64,000 bases of DNA from an uncultured Methanomicrobiales archaeon (GCA_949320185.1 CASGHK010000016.1:62001-126000); one strand, 5' to 3'; positions 32,642 to 42,358 are shown, numbered from the stretch's first letter. The notes: generated by a model not told the origin, from the letters alone. A program made the numbers and translations.

Positions 32642-34995
32642 GATGACTGGGCGATCAGACCCGCCAGGATCGCAGGCATGTCTATCCAGATCACGAGGTC
32701 TCTGCGGTCTTCCTCGCCCTCGGCACTCTCAGGTCGGATGATCCCCCGGACAAAACCCGTATAGTCCGCCGATGAGCCCTCGCCCTTGATCTCGATTCGA
32801 TTGGCAGGCACCTGATTCACGGAATGAACATTGTCGACGATGACGCCAACATTCGAACCTTCGGCCGCTTCCGGTACGAGTACCACGATCTTCTGGCCGT
32901 CGGTTGTACCGGGATCCGGGAGTCCGAGGAGCTGATAGAGGTTGAGGATCGTCGTGATCTCTCCGCGGAGGTTGATGATACCGGTGATGTACGACGGCGA
33001 TCGGGGGATCGGGGTTATCGGGATCATCTCTACGATCTCTCTGGCAAACCGGATGTCCAGGGCATAATGCTGACCGGCCATCTCAAAGGTGACCACCTCC
33101 ACGTAGGCGCCAAGATCCTCCACCGAGTCGCTATTTGATGCGACCAATCCTTCCGTCTCCGATGCAGGGATAGGCTCTAAGGATGGTGCAGGCATCGGAT
33201 CGGGTGATGGACGGATCGAACGGGGCATTGTCTGGTCTGACAGGGTAATCTCCTCGTTAATAATGGTTTTTGGCTCGGATTCGGTCGTATCCTGCGAATG
33301 GAACTCCGCCACCTTCGTGTGGATTTCGGAAGGGACAGGGACAGGGACAGGTTCAGGTTCAGATTCAGGTTCAGGTTCAGGTGCCGTCTGGAAGCCGGAT
33401 ACTGGTACCTCGGTCTCATCGGACGTAGTGCTTGATGCCGCTTCCTCTGGCGGCACCTCCAGAACACCTGTCGATCCATTCGTCGCCTCGAGCCGATCGA
33501 GGGCCTCGTTTACCTCAGCACGCAGAGGCATCAGCGGATCGGCCTCGTCAAGAAGAAGGCGTTCTCCCCGCTCCCCGGTGAGTGCCCCGAGAAGGAGCCC
33601 CGTAATCTCTGCTGCACTCATCATCATGAGCCCATCGATCTCGGGGGCCGGTTCTGAGGAGACATTCTCAGCCGGTGCTTCGAGGGCGGCGATCCGATCC
33701 CTCAACCGCTCGACGGCGAGATTGTACCACGTGGATGCGGCAGCAAACCGACTGTCCTGGGGCACTTCGAGCCGGTAGTCCAGATCGCCCTCCGCCAGTT
33801 GATGGAGTGCCTCATCGAGAGCTTGCATCTGCACCCGATCCTGCTCCAGGAACGAGGCAGCTGTTTCCTCGAGTACGGCAATCCGGTCAGCCTGAAGTTC
33901 GGCGTCCGTCCGATCCATGACGGTGACCAGCAGCCGGAAGAGCCGGCCCTCGGCATCCCGGACGGGAAGCACGTACCGTTCGAGACGGCGTCGTTCTCCG
34001 TCTCGCTCGATCACCACCTCCCCGAACGCCTCCTCGCCCCGATCGACGATATCTTCGAGGGTAGGGCCAGTCTCCTCGACCAGGGGAAGGTCGTTGAGGG
34101 GGTGATCCGCCAGCCAGGAAGGGTCGATCCCGAGGAGCGCGCCGAAAGCAGGGGTGTGGTCGAGGACGCGGAACGAGGCGTCGAGGAGCGCAATCGGGAG
34201 CGGTGCCTCCTGCATCAGGGCCTCGAAGAGAATGGCGTACCCATTCTCCTTGGCATCTGGCGGAACCGGTTCTGGGGTATACAGGACAATGAGCCCTTCA
34301 ACCTTTCCTTCCCCGTTCCGGACAGGGCTTGCATGTTCGAAAAACCTAAGCTCACCTTCGATCGTTGCCAGACGTACCGAAGCTCGAGTGGCCGCCTCCC
34401 GTCGGATGGCGAGGACCGGGGGGTCGCCATCCCGCCTGCGGACAAAACGCGATAGTGGTGTCCCGACAAGCGCGTCAGCAGATAGACCGGAGAGCTCCAT
34501 GAATGCCTCGTTCGCCTCGATGAGACCCAGGTCGCGACCGGCCAGGAGCGCCGGAAGGGGCAGGTCGCGGACCTCCATCACCGGACGCAGGTCAGGCACG
34601 GGTTCGGGTTCCATCTCCGCTGGACGATTGGCTGCCTCCTCCTCGGCGTGTTCAAGGCGATTGCGGGTCTCGGTCAACTCATCCAGGATACGGTTGACCA
34701 CGGTGACTACCGGCGAAAAGGCCTCATCGACCGCACCTGGATCAAGGGTGCCTCGACCAATCACCGCCTGCTCGATCGCGCGGGCCAGGACCCCGGGGGC
34801 GGGGTCCGGCATGGGCGCGACCGGAACCGATTCCGTCTTTGTATCCGTCGTTCCGGGGGGTACGACCGGTGCACGGGCTTTCCTTGTGGGCGGAATGGCC
34901 GGGGTAAAAAGGGCGCGACGCCCGGGGCGTTCCACGGTCTCTCGCGAGTCGTCGTCCTTGTGGCCCGGGGGACCCTGGGAGTCATCAGTCACCAT
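32638..34995 (-). CDS. Multidomain PAS-HAMP-CheW scaffold protein
   Basis: 785 residues. A charged N-terminus and a helix with LDELTETRNRLEHAEEEAAN precede two PAS domains (about 150-250 and 265-370; ADRIAVLEETAASFLEQDR joins the second to the next part). A HAMP-like unit LHQLAEGDLDYRLEVPQDSR follows near 390-440. A low-complexity Glu-Pro repeat linker (about 540-555) and a linker of charged residues lead to a C-terminal CheW domain (about 640-785; GQHYALDIRFAREIVEMIPI, GIINLRGEITTILNL). No membrane helix or receptor signalling tip is seen, so it is a soluble adaptor that may link sensing to CheA. It overlaps parA by 7 bp. Confidence 0.85.
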   Translation of the reverse strand: MVTDDSQGPPGHKDDDSRETVERPGRRALFTPAIPPTRKARAPVVPPGTTDTKTESVPVAPMPDPAPGVLARAIEQAVIGRGTLDPGAVDEAFSPVVTVVNRILDELTETRNRLEHAEEEAANRPAEMEPEPVPDLRPVMEVRDLPLPALLAGRDLGLIEANEAFMELSGLSADALVGTPLSRFVRRRDGDPPVLAIRREAATRASVRLATIEGELRFFEHASPVRNGEGKVEGLIVLYTPEPVPPDAKENGYAILFEALMQEAPLPIALLDASFRVLDHTPAFGALLGIDPSWLADHPLNDLPLVEETGPTLEDIVDRGEEAFGEVVIERDGERRRLERYVLPVRDAEGRLFRLLVTVMDRTDAELQADRIAVLEETAASFLEQDRVQMQALDEALHQLAEGDLDYRLEVPQDSRFAAASTWYNLAVERLRDRIAALEAPAENVSSEPAPEIDGLMMMSAAEITGLLLGALTGERGERLLLDEADPLMPLRAEVNEALDRLEATNGSTGVLEVPPEEAASSTTSDETEVPVSGFQTAPEPEPESEPEPVPVPVPSEIHTKVAEFHSQDTTESEPKTIINEEITLSDQTMPRSIRPSPDPMPAPSLEPIPASETEGLVASNSDSVEDLGAYVEVVTFEMAGQHYALDIRFAREIVEMIPITPIPRSPSYITGIINLRGEITTILNLYQLLGLPDPGTTDGQKIVVLVPEAAEGSNVGVIVDNVHSVNQVPANRIEIKGEGSSADYTGFVRGIIRPESAEGEEDRRDLVIWIDMPAILAGLIAQSS

Positions 34996-35888
34996 GCAAG
35001 GACCCCCTGGGCGATCCGACGGTACGCCACCCCTGCGGCGGATTCGGGAGCGTACTGGGCGATCGGTAGACCGCGTTGTTGAGCCTCATAGACCTCGCGC
35101 GAGAAGGGAACGGTCTCAACCCTTCCAAACCGGCGTTTCACCTCCGCCTCGATCCGTGCCCGCCGTTCCTCCTCGGCCGCTGCACTTCGAGCCGCATTCG
35201 CCCCGACATCCGAATGGGGATCACCTCTACCGAGCAGACGGGCGAGGAGGCCAGATAATCCGGTCCGGGTGGGGATCGATTCGATTGAAGAAGATTGCTC
35301 CCATCGCGTCAGGACGGCCAGATCTGCGGTCACCCTGTGGCCGACGATCTCGCTGATGTCGGCAAAGATCGTCTCCAGGCCGTCAATGCCGCGGAGAGCG
35401 AAGATACCGGCATCGATCGTCACCACGACGTGATCGGCCGCCACCAGGCCGTTGACAACGAACTGCCCCATCGAGGGCGGTGTGTCGATCAGGATATAGT
35501 CATAGGAGTGCCGAACCGGTTCGAGGAGATCGCGCAGTATCCCCGCCCGATCATCGATCATGTAGAGGGAGGGTTCCACTCCGACGAGGTCGAGGTTCGA
35601 GGGAGCGAGATCCACCCCGGCCTCAGTCCTTGTGATCACCTCGGTGATCGGGACATCGGGGAAGCCTTCGAAGACCGACATGAAGACGTCGTACATGTGG
35701 CGCCGCCGAGAATCAGGGTAGATGCCGAGACCCATTGTTGCGTTCGCCTGTGGATCAGCGTCCACCACGAGGACCCTCTTTCCTGCCAGTGCGAGGAAAC
35801 CAGCGACGTTCAGACACGTGGTCGTCTTCCCTGTGCCGCCCTTGTGATGGGAGAAGGTGATGCAGGAGATGGTACCACCCTTAGTCAA
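34989..35888 (-). CDS. ParA/MinD-family partitioning ATPase of the chemotaxis cassette
   Basis: 299 residues with Walker A HHKGGTGKTTT (about 14-24), the switch segment VLVVDADPQANATMGLG and Walker B-like YILIDTPPSMG. The start is TTG 35888 with no clear ribosome site; no ATG gives a full Walker A, so TTG stands. ParA-type ATPases position cargo; ParC-like members place chemotaxis arrays in bacteria. The overlap with the PAS-CheW gene strongly suggests it distributes a chemotaxis cluster here. That role is inferred. Confidence 0.88.
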   Translation of the reverse strand: MTKGGTISCITFSHHKGGTGKTTTCLNVAGFLALAGKRVLVVDADPQANATMGLGIYPDSRRRHMYDVFMSVFEGFPDVPITEVITRTEAGVDLAPSNLDLVGVEPSLYMIDDRAGILRDLLEPVRHSYDYILIDTPPSMGQFVVNGLVAADHVVVTIDAGIFALRGIDGLETIFADISEIVGHRVTADLAVLTRWEQSSSIESIPTRTGLSGLLARLLGRGDPHSDVGANAARSAAAEEERRARIEAEVKRRFGRVETVPFSREVYEAQQRGLPIAQYAPESAAGVAYRRIAQGVLAW

Positions 35889-35944
35889 TCGGTACTCGTC
35901 TGGACGTAAAAAGGGGTATGGTCACACTCAAAGGAGAGAGAAGG

Positions 35945-36349
35945 TCAGGTGAGGGCACGTTCGAGCGCAGAGACGAGTTCGGCGATGCTGTATGGCTTGG
36001 GGAGAACACCGACAAATCCATGCTCGGCAGGACGTACCATGACCGGGTCATTGGCGTGCCCACTCGAGACGAGGGCCCGCACACCGGGATCGATCTCCAG
36101 GAGTTGGTGTATCGCCTCGCGTCCGCCCATGCCCCCCGGGATGGAAAGGTCCATGACGACGGCGTCGAAACAGGCCCCGGATTCCAGCCCGTCCCGGTAT
36201 ACGGCTATTGCTTCCCTGCCGTCCCTTGCACAGGCAACCTCGAACCCCCGGCGCCGAAGCATCTGGCTCATGACCTCAAGGATACTCTCTTCATCATCCA
36301 TGAGAAGTACACGTCTTCGGGGGTTCGTGCTCGGGATCGGTTCAACCAT
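35945..36349 (-). CDS. Single-domain response regulator (CheY-like)
   Basis: 134 residues of one receiver domain: acidic pair Asp18/Asp19 (LLMDDEES), phosphoacceptor Asp67 (VVMDLSIPGGMGG), Ser95-96 and Lys118 (LPKPY). No output domain. It lies 57 bp upstream of parA on the same strand and may be part of the cassette or regulated by a separate kinase. It could act as CheY or as a phosphate sink. Confidence 0.88.
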   Translation of the reverse strand: MVEPIPSTNPRRRVLLMDDEESILEVMSQMLRRRGFEVACARDGREAIAVYRDGLESGACFDAVVMDLSIPGGMGGREAIHQLLEIDPGVRALVSSGHANDPVMVRPAEHGFVGVLPKPYSIAELVSALERALT

Positions 36350-36453
36350 GAATGCTGTCCCTTATAGTCGTAATGAGCTATTCGAAGACCTGATCGGTCC
36401 TTCGGCCCACCTGTTAATAACTACTTGTTTGAACTTCCTGCTTAAAATCGTAT

Positions 36454-36463
36454 CCTATTTATT
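36454..36463 (+). promoter_or_regulatory. TATA box before the lipoprotein-adenine deaminase pair
   Basis: CTATTTATTA ends at 36463, directly before ATG 36464. A transcript starting about 25 bases downstream would exclude that ATG and use ATG 36494. Confidence 0.5.
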
Positions 36464-36493
36464 ATGATCTGCGTACGTACCAGGGACCACAGG

Positions 36494-36865
36494 ATGACAG
36501 TATTACGGCTTCGTACCCTCTTCTGCCTATTCGCCCTTCTCCTCATCGCGGGCTGTACCGGAATCGAACCAAAATTCCAGGAGATGGAATACCGGGGCGG
36601 CGAACTCGCCGTGACCGTCTTTAGCGGTGCACCGATAGACCATGCCGGCCTGCAGGTGGCTGTCTCTCACCTGGAGCCGCTCGGGCAACGCCAGGTCTTT
36701 TCAGAGGCGCGGTACGTCAACATCTCGGCGGGAACGAACCGGTTCGTCTACCCGGTGACACTCGAACCGGGAGCCTACCGGTGCTATCTCCACCTCCACA
36801 AAGGGGATGAGAGACTGGCAGCCGTGATCCGGGAGTTGACGGTCTCCGGTGGTGACAGCCTGTGA
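36494..36865 (+). CDS. Small lipoprotein of unknown function
   Basis: 123 residues from ATG 36494, preferred over ATG 36464 because the TATA-like box abuts the latter. The N-terminus LRTLFCLFALLLIAGCTG is a lipoprotein signal peptide with lipobox IAGC. The rest is beta-rich (HAGLQVAVSHLEPLGQRQVF) and likely faces the outside. It overlaps the adenine deaminase start by 4 bp; a functional link is not evident. Confidence 0.72.
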   Translation: MTVLRLRTLFCLFALLLIAGCTGIEPKFQEMEYRGGELAVTVFSGAPIDHAGLQVAVSHLEPLGQRQVFSEARYVNISAGTNRFVYPVTLEPGAYRCYLHLHKGDERLAAVIRELTVSGGDSL

Positions 36866-38526
36866 ACGAGATGGTCCGGGCGGCTCTGGGGGAAGGGACG
36901 GCCGATCTCCTCGTTGAAAACGCCTGTCTCTTCAACCCGTTTCTCGGAGAATGGGTACCTACAGATTTCGGGATTTATTCCGGGAAGGTCCTCGGACCGG
37001 GAAAGTACCGGGCGAGACGGACGATCGACCTTGCCGGAACACGCGTCGTTCCAGGCCTGATCGACGCGCACGTCCATGTCGAGTCCGCCCTGCTCTCTCC
37101 TTTCGAGTTCGCGAGGGTTGTGGCAGCCCACGGCACGACAACCATCGTCGCTGACCCACACGAGATAGCAAACGTGCTGGGTGCGCCGGGGATTGAGTAC
37201 ATGCTCTCCTGCCGTCCATACCTCCCGGTCGACCTCCTTCTTATGCTTCCATCCTGTGTGCCGGCTACTCCAATTGACCGAGGAGGGGCAGTGCTCGATG
37301 CAGACGCGCTCCGCCAGTTCGCCGGCAGGGACGGAGTGCTCGGACTGGGAGAGGTGATGAACGTGCCCGGCCTCCTGAGCCAGGACCCGGACCTTGTTGC
37401 CAAGGTCGCCGGGTTCGACCTGGTCGACGGGCATGCTCCCGGTCTGGAGGGAGCTTCCCTGAATGCCTACGTCCTGATTGGTGTCCAGAGCGACCACGAA
37501 TCGACCACGCTCGCTGAAGGGCGTGACCGCCTTGCCAGGGGCATGTGGCTCTTCGTCAGGGAGGGATCGACCGAACGGAACCTTTCGACCCTCCTGCCTC
37601 TCGTGGTGCCGGCGACAGCACCACGAATGGCGTTCTGCACGGATGACCGTCATGCCGACCTCCTCGTCCGGGCCGGGAGCATCGATGACTGTATCCGAAA
37701 GGCAGTCGATGCTGGCCTTGAGCTCGAGCTCGCCCTCCGCATGGCGACACTCTCGGCTGCCGATCGATTCCACCTCGAAGACCGGGGAGCCCTGACACCC
37801 GGGAGACGAGCCGACTTCTGTGTCCTCGCCCCCGGAGAGGAGTTCCAGGTGGTACGGACCTTTGTCGGCGGGGTGGAGGTGGTTGACCGGGGAACCGCGC
37901 CAGCGAGCGTGAGGGGACCGATAAGACCGATGCGGTGGCACGCCCCGACGGCGAAGGATCTCGCCATGCGCCTCGATGGAATAGCACGCGTCATCGAGCT
38001 CGTGCCGGGTCAGATCCAGACCCGGGCTGTCGATATTCCACTCTCGGATGCTGTACTCCCTGACCCGTCCTCCGACCTGCTCGTCGGTGTTGTCTGTGAT
38101 GCCTATCGTGGATCCGGGTACGGCGTGGGCATCGTGCAGGGGTTTGGGCTCCGCGCCGGGGCGATTGCAGGTTCGGTCTCCCACGACGCGCACCAGGTGG
38201 TCGCTGTGGGAGCCGAACCCGAGGCGATCGTCACCGCTCTCGAAGCGGTCACCTCGGCGGGAGGGGGGCTCAGCGTCGTCGGTGGAGGGGAGGTCACCCT
38301 CCTGCCGCTCCCTATCGCTGGACTCATGTCCGACCGCCCCAGCGACGAGGTGGTCGATGCACTCGACCGTCTCCACGTCCATGCGTCAGCCCTGGGGGCA
38401 TGCAAGGATGCCTTCATGCACCTGTCGTTCATGGCCCTGACCGTGATCCCCGAGCGCCGCCTGACCGAGCGGGGCGTCTTCGATCTCAGCACGTGGTCCG
38501 ACGTCCCGCTCGTCTACCATGAATAG
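36862..38526 (+). CDS. ade: Adenine deaminase
   Basis: A 554-residue amidohydrolase of normal length. PGLIDAHVHVESALLSPFEF gives metal ligands His70/His72, followed by TTTIVADPHEIANVLG and FCTDDRHADLLVRAGS, the signatures of adenine deaminase. It converts adenine to hypoxanthine plus ammonia in purine salvage. GTG 36862 overlaps the lipoprotein stop; ATG 36871 is the alternative. Confidence 0.94.
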   Translation: MNEMVRAALGEGTADLLVENACLFNPFLGEWVPTDFGIYSGKVLGPGKYRARRTIDLAGTRVVPGLIDAHVHVESALLSPFEFARVVAAHGTTTIVADPHEIANVLGAPGIEYMLSCRPYLPVDLLLMLPSCVPATPIDRGGAVLDADALRQFAGRDGVLGLGEVMNVPGLLSQDPDLVAKVAGFDLVDGHAPGLEGASLNAYVLIGVQSDHESTTLAEGRDRLARGMWLFVREGSTERNLSTLLPLVVPATAPRMAFCTDDRHADLLVRAGSIDDCIRKAVDAGLELELALRMATLSAADRFHLEDRGALTPGRRADFCVLAPGEEFQVVRTFVGGVEVVDRGTAPASVRGPIRPMRWHAPTAKDLAMRLDGIARVIELVPGQIQTRAVDIPLSDAVLPDPSSDLLVGVVCDAYRGSGYGVGIVQGFGLRAGAIAGSVSHDAHQVVAVGAEPEAIVTALEAVTSAGGGLSVVGGGEVTLLPLPIAGLMSDRPSDEVVDALDRLHVHASALGACKDAFMHLSFMALTVIPERRLTERGVFDLSTWSDVPLVYHE

Positions 38527-39290
38527 GACAGGATCCAAACCGTCGCGCCGATCACCTTCACCCGGCCCCATCGCTTGCTGGACCAGCCCTTCTCTTCCCC
38601 GATCAGGCACACGAAGATGACCGGGAAGAGCACACTGGTCAGCCTGAGCGCTGTCGCATTGGAGGAGGTTACAAAGAGGCATGGAGAGTAAACCCCATGA
38701 TCTTGGGCGCCCGCGGGAGACCGAGACCGGCGATTTACCGGGGTTGCTCCACGTAAATGGAGACGAGATCCCTGTCCAGGCTCGGATTGCATCGAGACAA
38801 GAGAAGAACACGGCGAGCATCAGCCTCATCAGGGCTGAACCAAGGTAGAAGGGCTGGACTGCTTGCACCTCCACATCGTCGAGCTGCGAGGAAAACGCAT
38901 CGAAAACTGCGACGCCCAGCATCGCCCGGACACTGTGGTCCCTCCCATGGCGATGAACGGGCCCGGGAGCGACGTTCCGCCAGGTGTCAGGGTACGCAGA
39001 AAGGATCCCGATACCATCTATCGAATTCCGAGGATGTCAAAGAGGGGTGGAAATCGCCCCTCGAAGAGCGGGGAGGTCAGCAGGATCACGGCAGGGCGAA
39101 GGAGAGCGATGTGACGGCAGTCGAGACGTCGGTTTGTCGAACAATCCGGAGTACGCGGAGCATGGCGATGACGTTCGATACCGTCGTCCCGGCGATCGCT
39201 GGCAGAGAGAGTGGACCGGGGATACTGTGTCTACCAACCTGGATTTTTCCGAACAGGAGGGGACCGGTCATTGAGAGGTACCTGCCAGCG
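38523..39290 (-). pseudogene. Decayed multi-pass membrane protein gene
   Basis: The minus strand carries membrane-protein-like pieces in different frames: KIQVGRHSIPGPLSLPAIAG near 39240, SLPGPFIAMGGTTVSG near 38960, LGVAVFDAFSSQLDDVEVQA near 38900, GSALMRLMLAVFFSCLDAIR, and TALRLTSVLFPVIFVCLIGE near 38640, ending WILSYSW at 38523. Frame switches and stops between them indicate several frameshifts. The family could not be named. Boundaries are approximate. Confidence 0.4.
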
Positions 39291-39641
39291 ACAACGCGGT
39301 TCTGGCTTTCGTGTCCCGTCAGGCGTTTGATGCCGAAGAGGTATTAAGCACTTGCGACGACGGACACGAGCGACAGTCGAGCCCAGTTCATCACCGGGCC
39401 GGACATCTCCACGTCTCCACCACAGAGATAGAGGTACGGTGGAGCCGGAATAGAGGAGGAAGATGTTCTGCTGCCTGATTTTCATGCAGACCGCAATTGT
39501 CTGATCGTGCTTGAGAATGTCCGGAGATAATGCGCAGATCGGCCCGAGCAGAAGAGGATGCGCGGGTGAAGACGGACGAGAGACGAAAACAGGAGAATGA
39601 CGTCGCCGGCATCAAGCCGCCGCCGTCACCGTTCCTGGACC
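39291..39641. other. 350-bp stretch with no gene or clear signal
   Basis: Short open frames only, none with sensible composition. No repeat or promoter stands out. It separates the decayed gene from the small lipoprotein gene. Confidence 0.4.
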
Positions 39642-39971
39642 TTACTTCGGGACCGATACGTTGATCGCCGGGACGGTCACGTTGATCGCGGGAAGGGCGG
39701 GAACGGACGAGTTGTTGACAGGGACCGTGATGTTCCCGGTACCTATCGGAGCCGCGACGGTAGTCGCCGCTGCAGCCGCGGTGGTGGTCACGTTCGGCGC
39801 CTGGTTGTTGTTAATCTTCAGGATCGTGTTGTTCATCGTCGGTGCAGCGGATGCTGCCGGGGCCGGGGTGCTGCTTCCAGACGGGGCCTGGGTCGTACAC
39901 CCGGCCACGAAGAGCAGCCCCACTGCGGCGAGACAGACAAGGCAGAGGATCATGCGGTGATTGAGTGACAT
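39642..39971 (-). CDS. Small Ala/Thr/Asn-rich lipoprotein
   Basis: 109 residues from ATG 39971, which GGAGAG precedes. NHRMILCLVCLAAVGLLFVA ends in lipobox VAGC. The mature part is low complexity (GSSTPAPAASAAPTMNNTIL, TTTAAAAATTVAA) with several Asn-X-Ser/Thr sites, and ends PAINVTVPAINVSVPK. It is likely a glycosylated cell-surface lipoprotein. A TATA-like site is at 40015-40024. Confidence 0.7.
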   Translation of the reverse strand: MSLNHRMILCLVCLAAVGLLFVAGCTTQAPSGSSTPAPAASAAPTMNNTILKINNNQAPNVTTTAAAAATTVAAPIGTGNITVPVNNSSVPALPAINVTVPAINVSVPK

Positions 39972-40014
39972 ATCTCTCCATCCGGTGCCTCCCAAGGTTG
40001 GCGGGAGACATCGC

Positions 40015-40024
40015 TATATAAATT
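40015..40024 (-). promoter_or_regulatory. TATA box of the small lipoprotein gene
   Basis: On the minus strand AATTTATATA lies about 45 bases upstream of ATG 39971, suggesting a leader of about 20 nt. Confidence 0.5.
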
Positions 40025-40064
40025 GACCGGATCAGGCATTTATGCATTATGATCCATCACCGTC

Positions 40065-40703
40065 TCACTCCACCATGGAGTGGGAATTCGTGAAGGGATT
40101 GCGAAAGACTGCCTCAATCTCCGCTCGCTGGAGAGGTGTACCTCGAACGGTCAGCGACCACCTGACCGTCTCAAGAGAGACCGGCTCCATCCCAGAGAAG
40201 AGCGATGCAACCTCAGTCTCCGTGAAGTAATGCGTGAGCAGCCCGTTCTTCCGAAGACGGGTTCCTTCCTCGACCAGATCTCCCTTCTCTGCCCGGAGAT
40301 CCTCCTGCGAAAAGACCCGAAGGTGTATCCTCCCCCCCGGGGCGGTCAACCGCATCGCCTCTGTTGCGATTGTCTTTCGCTCGTGTAGCAATCCATGGCC
40401 GATCACGTGGAACATCAGGACCAGATCGAACGATCGACAGCGGAATGGGAGACAACCGGCATCGGCGTGAATGAGGTCCGGTGAGGAGAGCCAGTGCAGC
40501 TCCCGGCAGAGTATGAGAGCTGAACGGGCCGAGTCCACACCGATGGCTGAACACCCCTGGTTGGTCAATGCGCGCAGGGTCCGCCCATCGCCACACCCGA
40601 TGTCGATCACACTGGATCCGCGCGGAACCGGCAGGAGACGGACCTCTCCGCGATAAAGCCTGCCGCGATGACGATACTCGGCATCCCACCCCCCTCTCGA
40701 CAT
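40065..40703 (-). CDS. Class I SAM-dependent methyltransferase
   Basis: 212 residues from ATG 40703 (MSRGGWDAEY; ATG 40709 adds two). Motif I SSVIDIGCGDGRTLRALTNQ, motif II ALILCRELHWL and LPFRCRSFDLVLMFHVIGH show a methyltransferase-11-type Rossmann fold. Substrate unknown. It stands alone on the minus strand, divergent from the MFS exporter gene. Confidence 0.85.
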   Translation of the reverse strand: MSRGGWDAEYRHRGRLYRGEVRLLPVPRGSSVIDIGCGDGRTLRALTNQGCSAIGVDSARSALILCRELHWLSSPDLIHADAGCLPFRCRSFDLVLMFHVIGHGLLHERKTIATEAMRLTAPGGRIHLRVFSQEDLRAEKGDLVEEGTRLRKNGLLTHYFTETEVASLFSGMEPVSLETVRWSLTVRGTPLQRAEIEAVFRNPFTNSHSMVE

Positions 40704-40792
40704 CCACACGTGGTCGGCGGCTGACCAGGTAATCCTGCCGTGTCGAAGCCGAACACCGGGCTTATCCCCTCACCTGACGAAGGGAGTACTGA

Positions 40793-42214
40793 ATGAAGAC
40801 ATCTGGCCCGCCGAACCGCTATCTCCTACTTGCCGTCGTGCTCGTGGGTGTCTTTATGGCGGTGCTTGATGGAGTCGTCGTCTCAATCGCCCTCCCGACC
40901 ATCACTGGTCGGTTCGGGGTGGACCTCGACACCTCGCAGTGGGTGATCACGGGGTATCTCTTGACCATGACGGTCCTGCTCCTTCCGGCAGGAAGGCTCT
41001 CTGAGGTCTTCGGGCGGACCAGGCTCTTCATCTCGGGGCTGGTCCTGTTCACCCTTGCCTCTGGGGCCTGCGGGTTCGCACCATCACTCCCGTTCCTGAT
41101 TGCGGCACGAATGGTCCAGGCAACCGGTGGTGCCATGGTCTTCTCGCTCTCGAATGCCCTCATCTTCGATGCGTTTCCATTCAACGAGCGGGCCCGTGCT
41201 CTCGGGTACCTCGGGTCCACCGTTGCGATTGCCTCGATCGCTGCCCCGGTGCTGGGCGGCGTGCTGGTTGAAACCTCAGGGTGGGAGTCCATCTTCTTCA
41301 TCAACCTCCCTCTCGGGGTTCTGGTCGTGACAGGGGCCCTGCGAATCCTGCCGCGAAGCCACGTTCGTCCCGACTGGCCGTCGTTCGACCTATCCGGCGC
41401 AATACTTCTCGGTATCGCACTCTCGGGCCTCATGCTCTCCCTTGGACGCCTGGCAGACATCGTCGCAATCGACCTCCTCGCCATCGTCTACGCGCTCATT
41501 GCGGTCGCCAGTACGATCGCCTTCGTCCATGTTGAGCGGCACAAATCCGACCCGCTGGTTGATTTGAGTCTCCTCACTGAACCACTCTACATCCTGCCGG
41601 TAAGCGCCATGCTTCTCTTCTTTGTCGCGAGTTTTATGTTGAACCTGGTAGGACCCTTCTACTTTGAGCTGGTGTTGGGACTCTCGCCTGGAACGGTCGG
41701 TCTTGTCTTCATGGTCCTCCCCGGGGTGATGGCCATCACTGCCCCCGTGTCGGGGTGGCTCTACGACCGCTCGCACTACCCACACCTCGCCGCCCTTGGT
41801 ATGGCCCTCGTCTCCATCGGTTATGTCACAGCCGGTCTTGCCGCGATCGACAGCCTTCTCCTCCCGATCCTCGGGGCATTCGCATTCATAGGATTCGGGT
41901 CAGCCCTCTTCCAGTCGCCCAATAACACGGACCAGATGAACTCAGTCCCTGTCCACCGGCTCGGACTCGCATCCGCTGTCACCGCGGCCGGAAGAAATCT
42001 GGGGATGTCGCTCGGGGTCTCAATCGGCTCGATCCTGCTGAACTCCCTCCTCCTTGCCGGAGGTCATGCCGGTCCGGTCCTCAAGGCCGACCCCAACCTC
42101 ATCGCCGGGGCCATCGGCGTCGTCTTCTTCTCAGGAGCCGGATTGACGCTCCTCTCGTCCCTTCTCTCCGCACTGCGTGGACGGCGAGCGATGGCGGGAC
42201 CAGCACCTGCATGA
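40793..42214 (+). CDS. MFS drug/proton antiporter of the DHA2 (EmrB/QacA) type
   Basis: 473 residues with about 14 helices. FMAVLDGVVVSIALPTITGR (motif D1) and LLPAGRLSEVFGRTRLF (motif A) are the DHA2 hallmarks. It exports toxic organic compounds by proton exchange. No adjacent TetR or EmrA-like gene is present. ATG 40793 follows GAAGGGAG. Confidence 0.92.
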   Translation: MKTSGPPNRYLLLAVVLVGVFMAVLDGVVVSIALPTITGRFGVDLDTSQWVITGYLLTMTVLLLPAGRLSEVFGRTRLFISGLVLFTLASGACGFAPSLPFLIAARMVQATGGAMVFSLSNALIFDAFPFNERARALGYLGSTVAIASIAAPVLGGVLVETSGWESIFFINLPLGVLVVTGALRILPRSHVRPDWPSFDLSGAILLGIALSGLMLSLGRLADIVAIDLLAIVYALIAVASTIAFVHVERHKSDPLVDLSLLTEPLYILPVSAMLLFFVASFMLNLVGPFYFELVLGLSPGTVGLVFMVLPGVMAITAPVSGWLYDRSHYPHLAALGMALVSIGYVTAGLAAIDSLLLPILGAFAFIGFGSALFQSPNNTDQMNSVPVHRLGLASAVTAAGRNLGMSLGVSIGSILLNSLLLAGGHAGPVLKADPNLIAGAIGVVFFSGAGLTLLSSLLSALRGRRAMAGPAPA

Positions 42215-42358
42215 GACCCAACCGCTCTGCAACAGGAGACGTGCGGGGTCATCCGGTTGTCGGGCCGATACCGCACATTCAGACCATCCTTCCAATGAAT
42301 CGGAGAGGGAACAGGTTTTTCTAGGCATCACTCGTACGATCCGGTAGGAGGGACCCCT

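Noticed and set aside
36784-38382. 532-residue minus-strand open frame
   Set aside because: It lies opposite the adenine deaminase gene and has no recognisable domain; composition is typical of a shadow frame.
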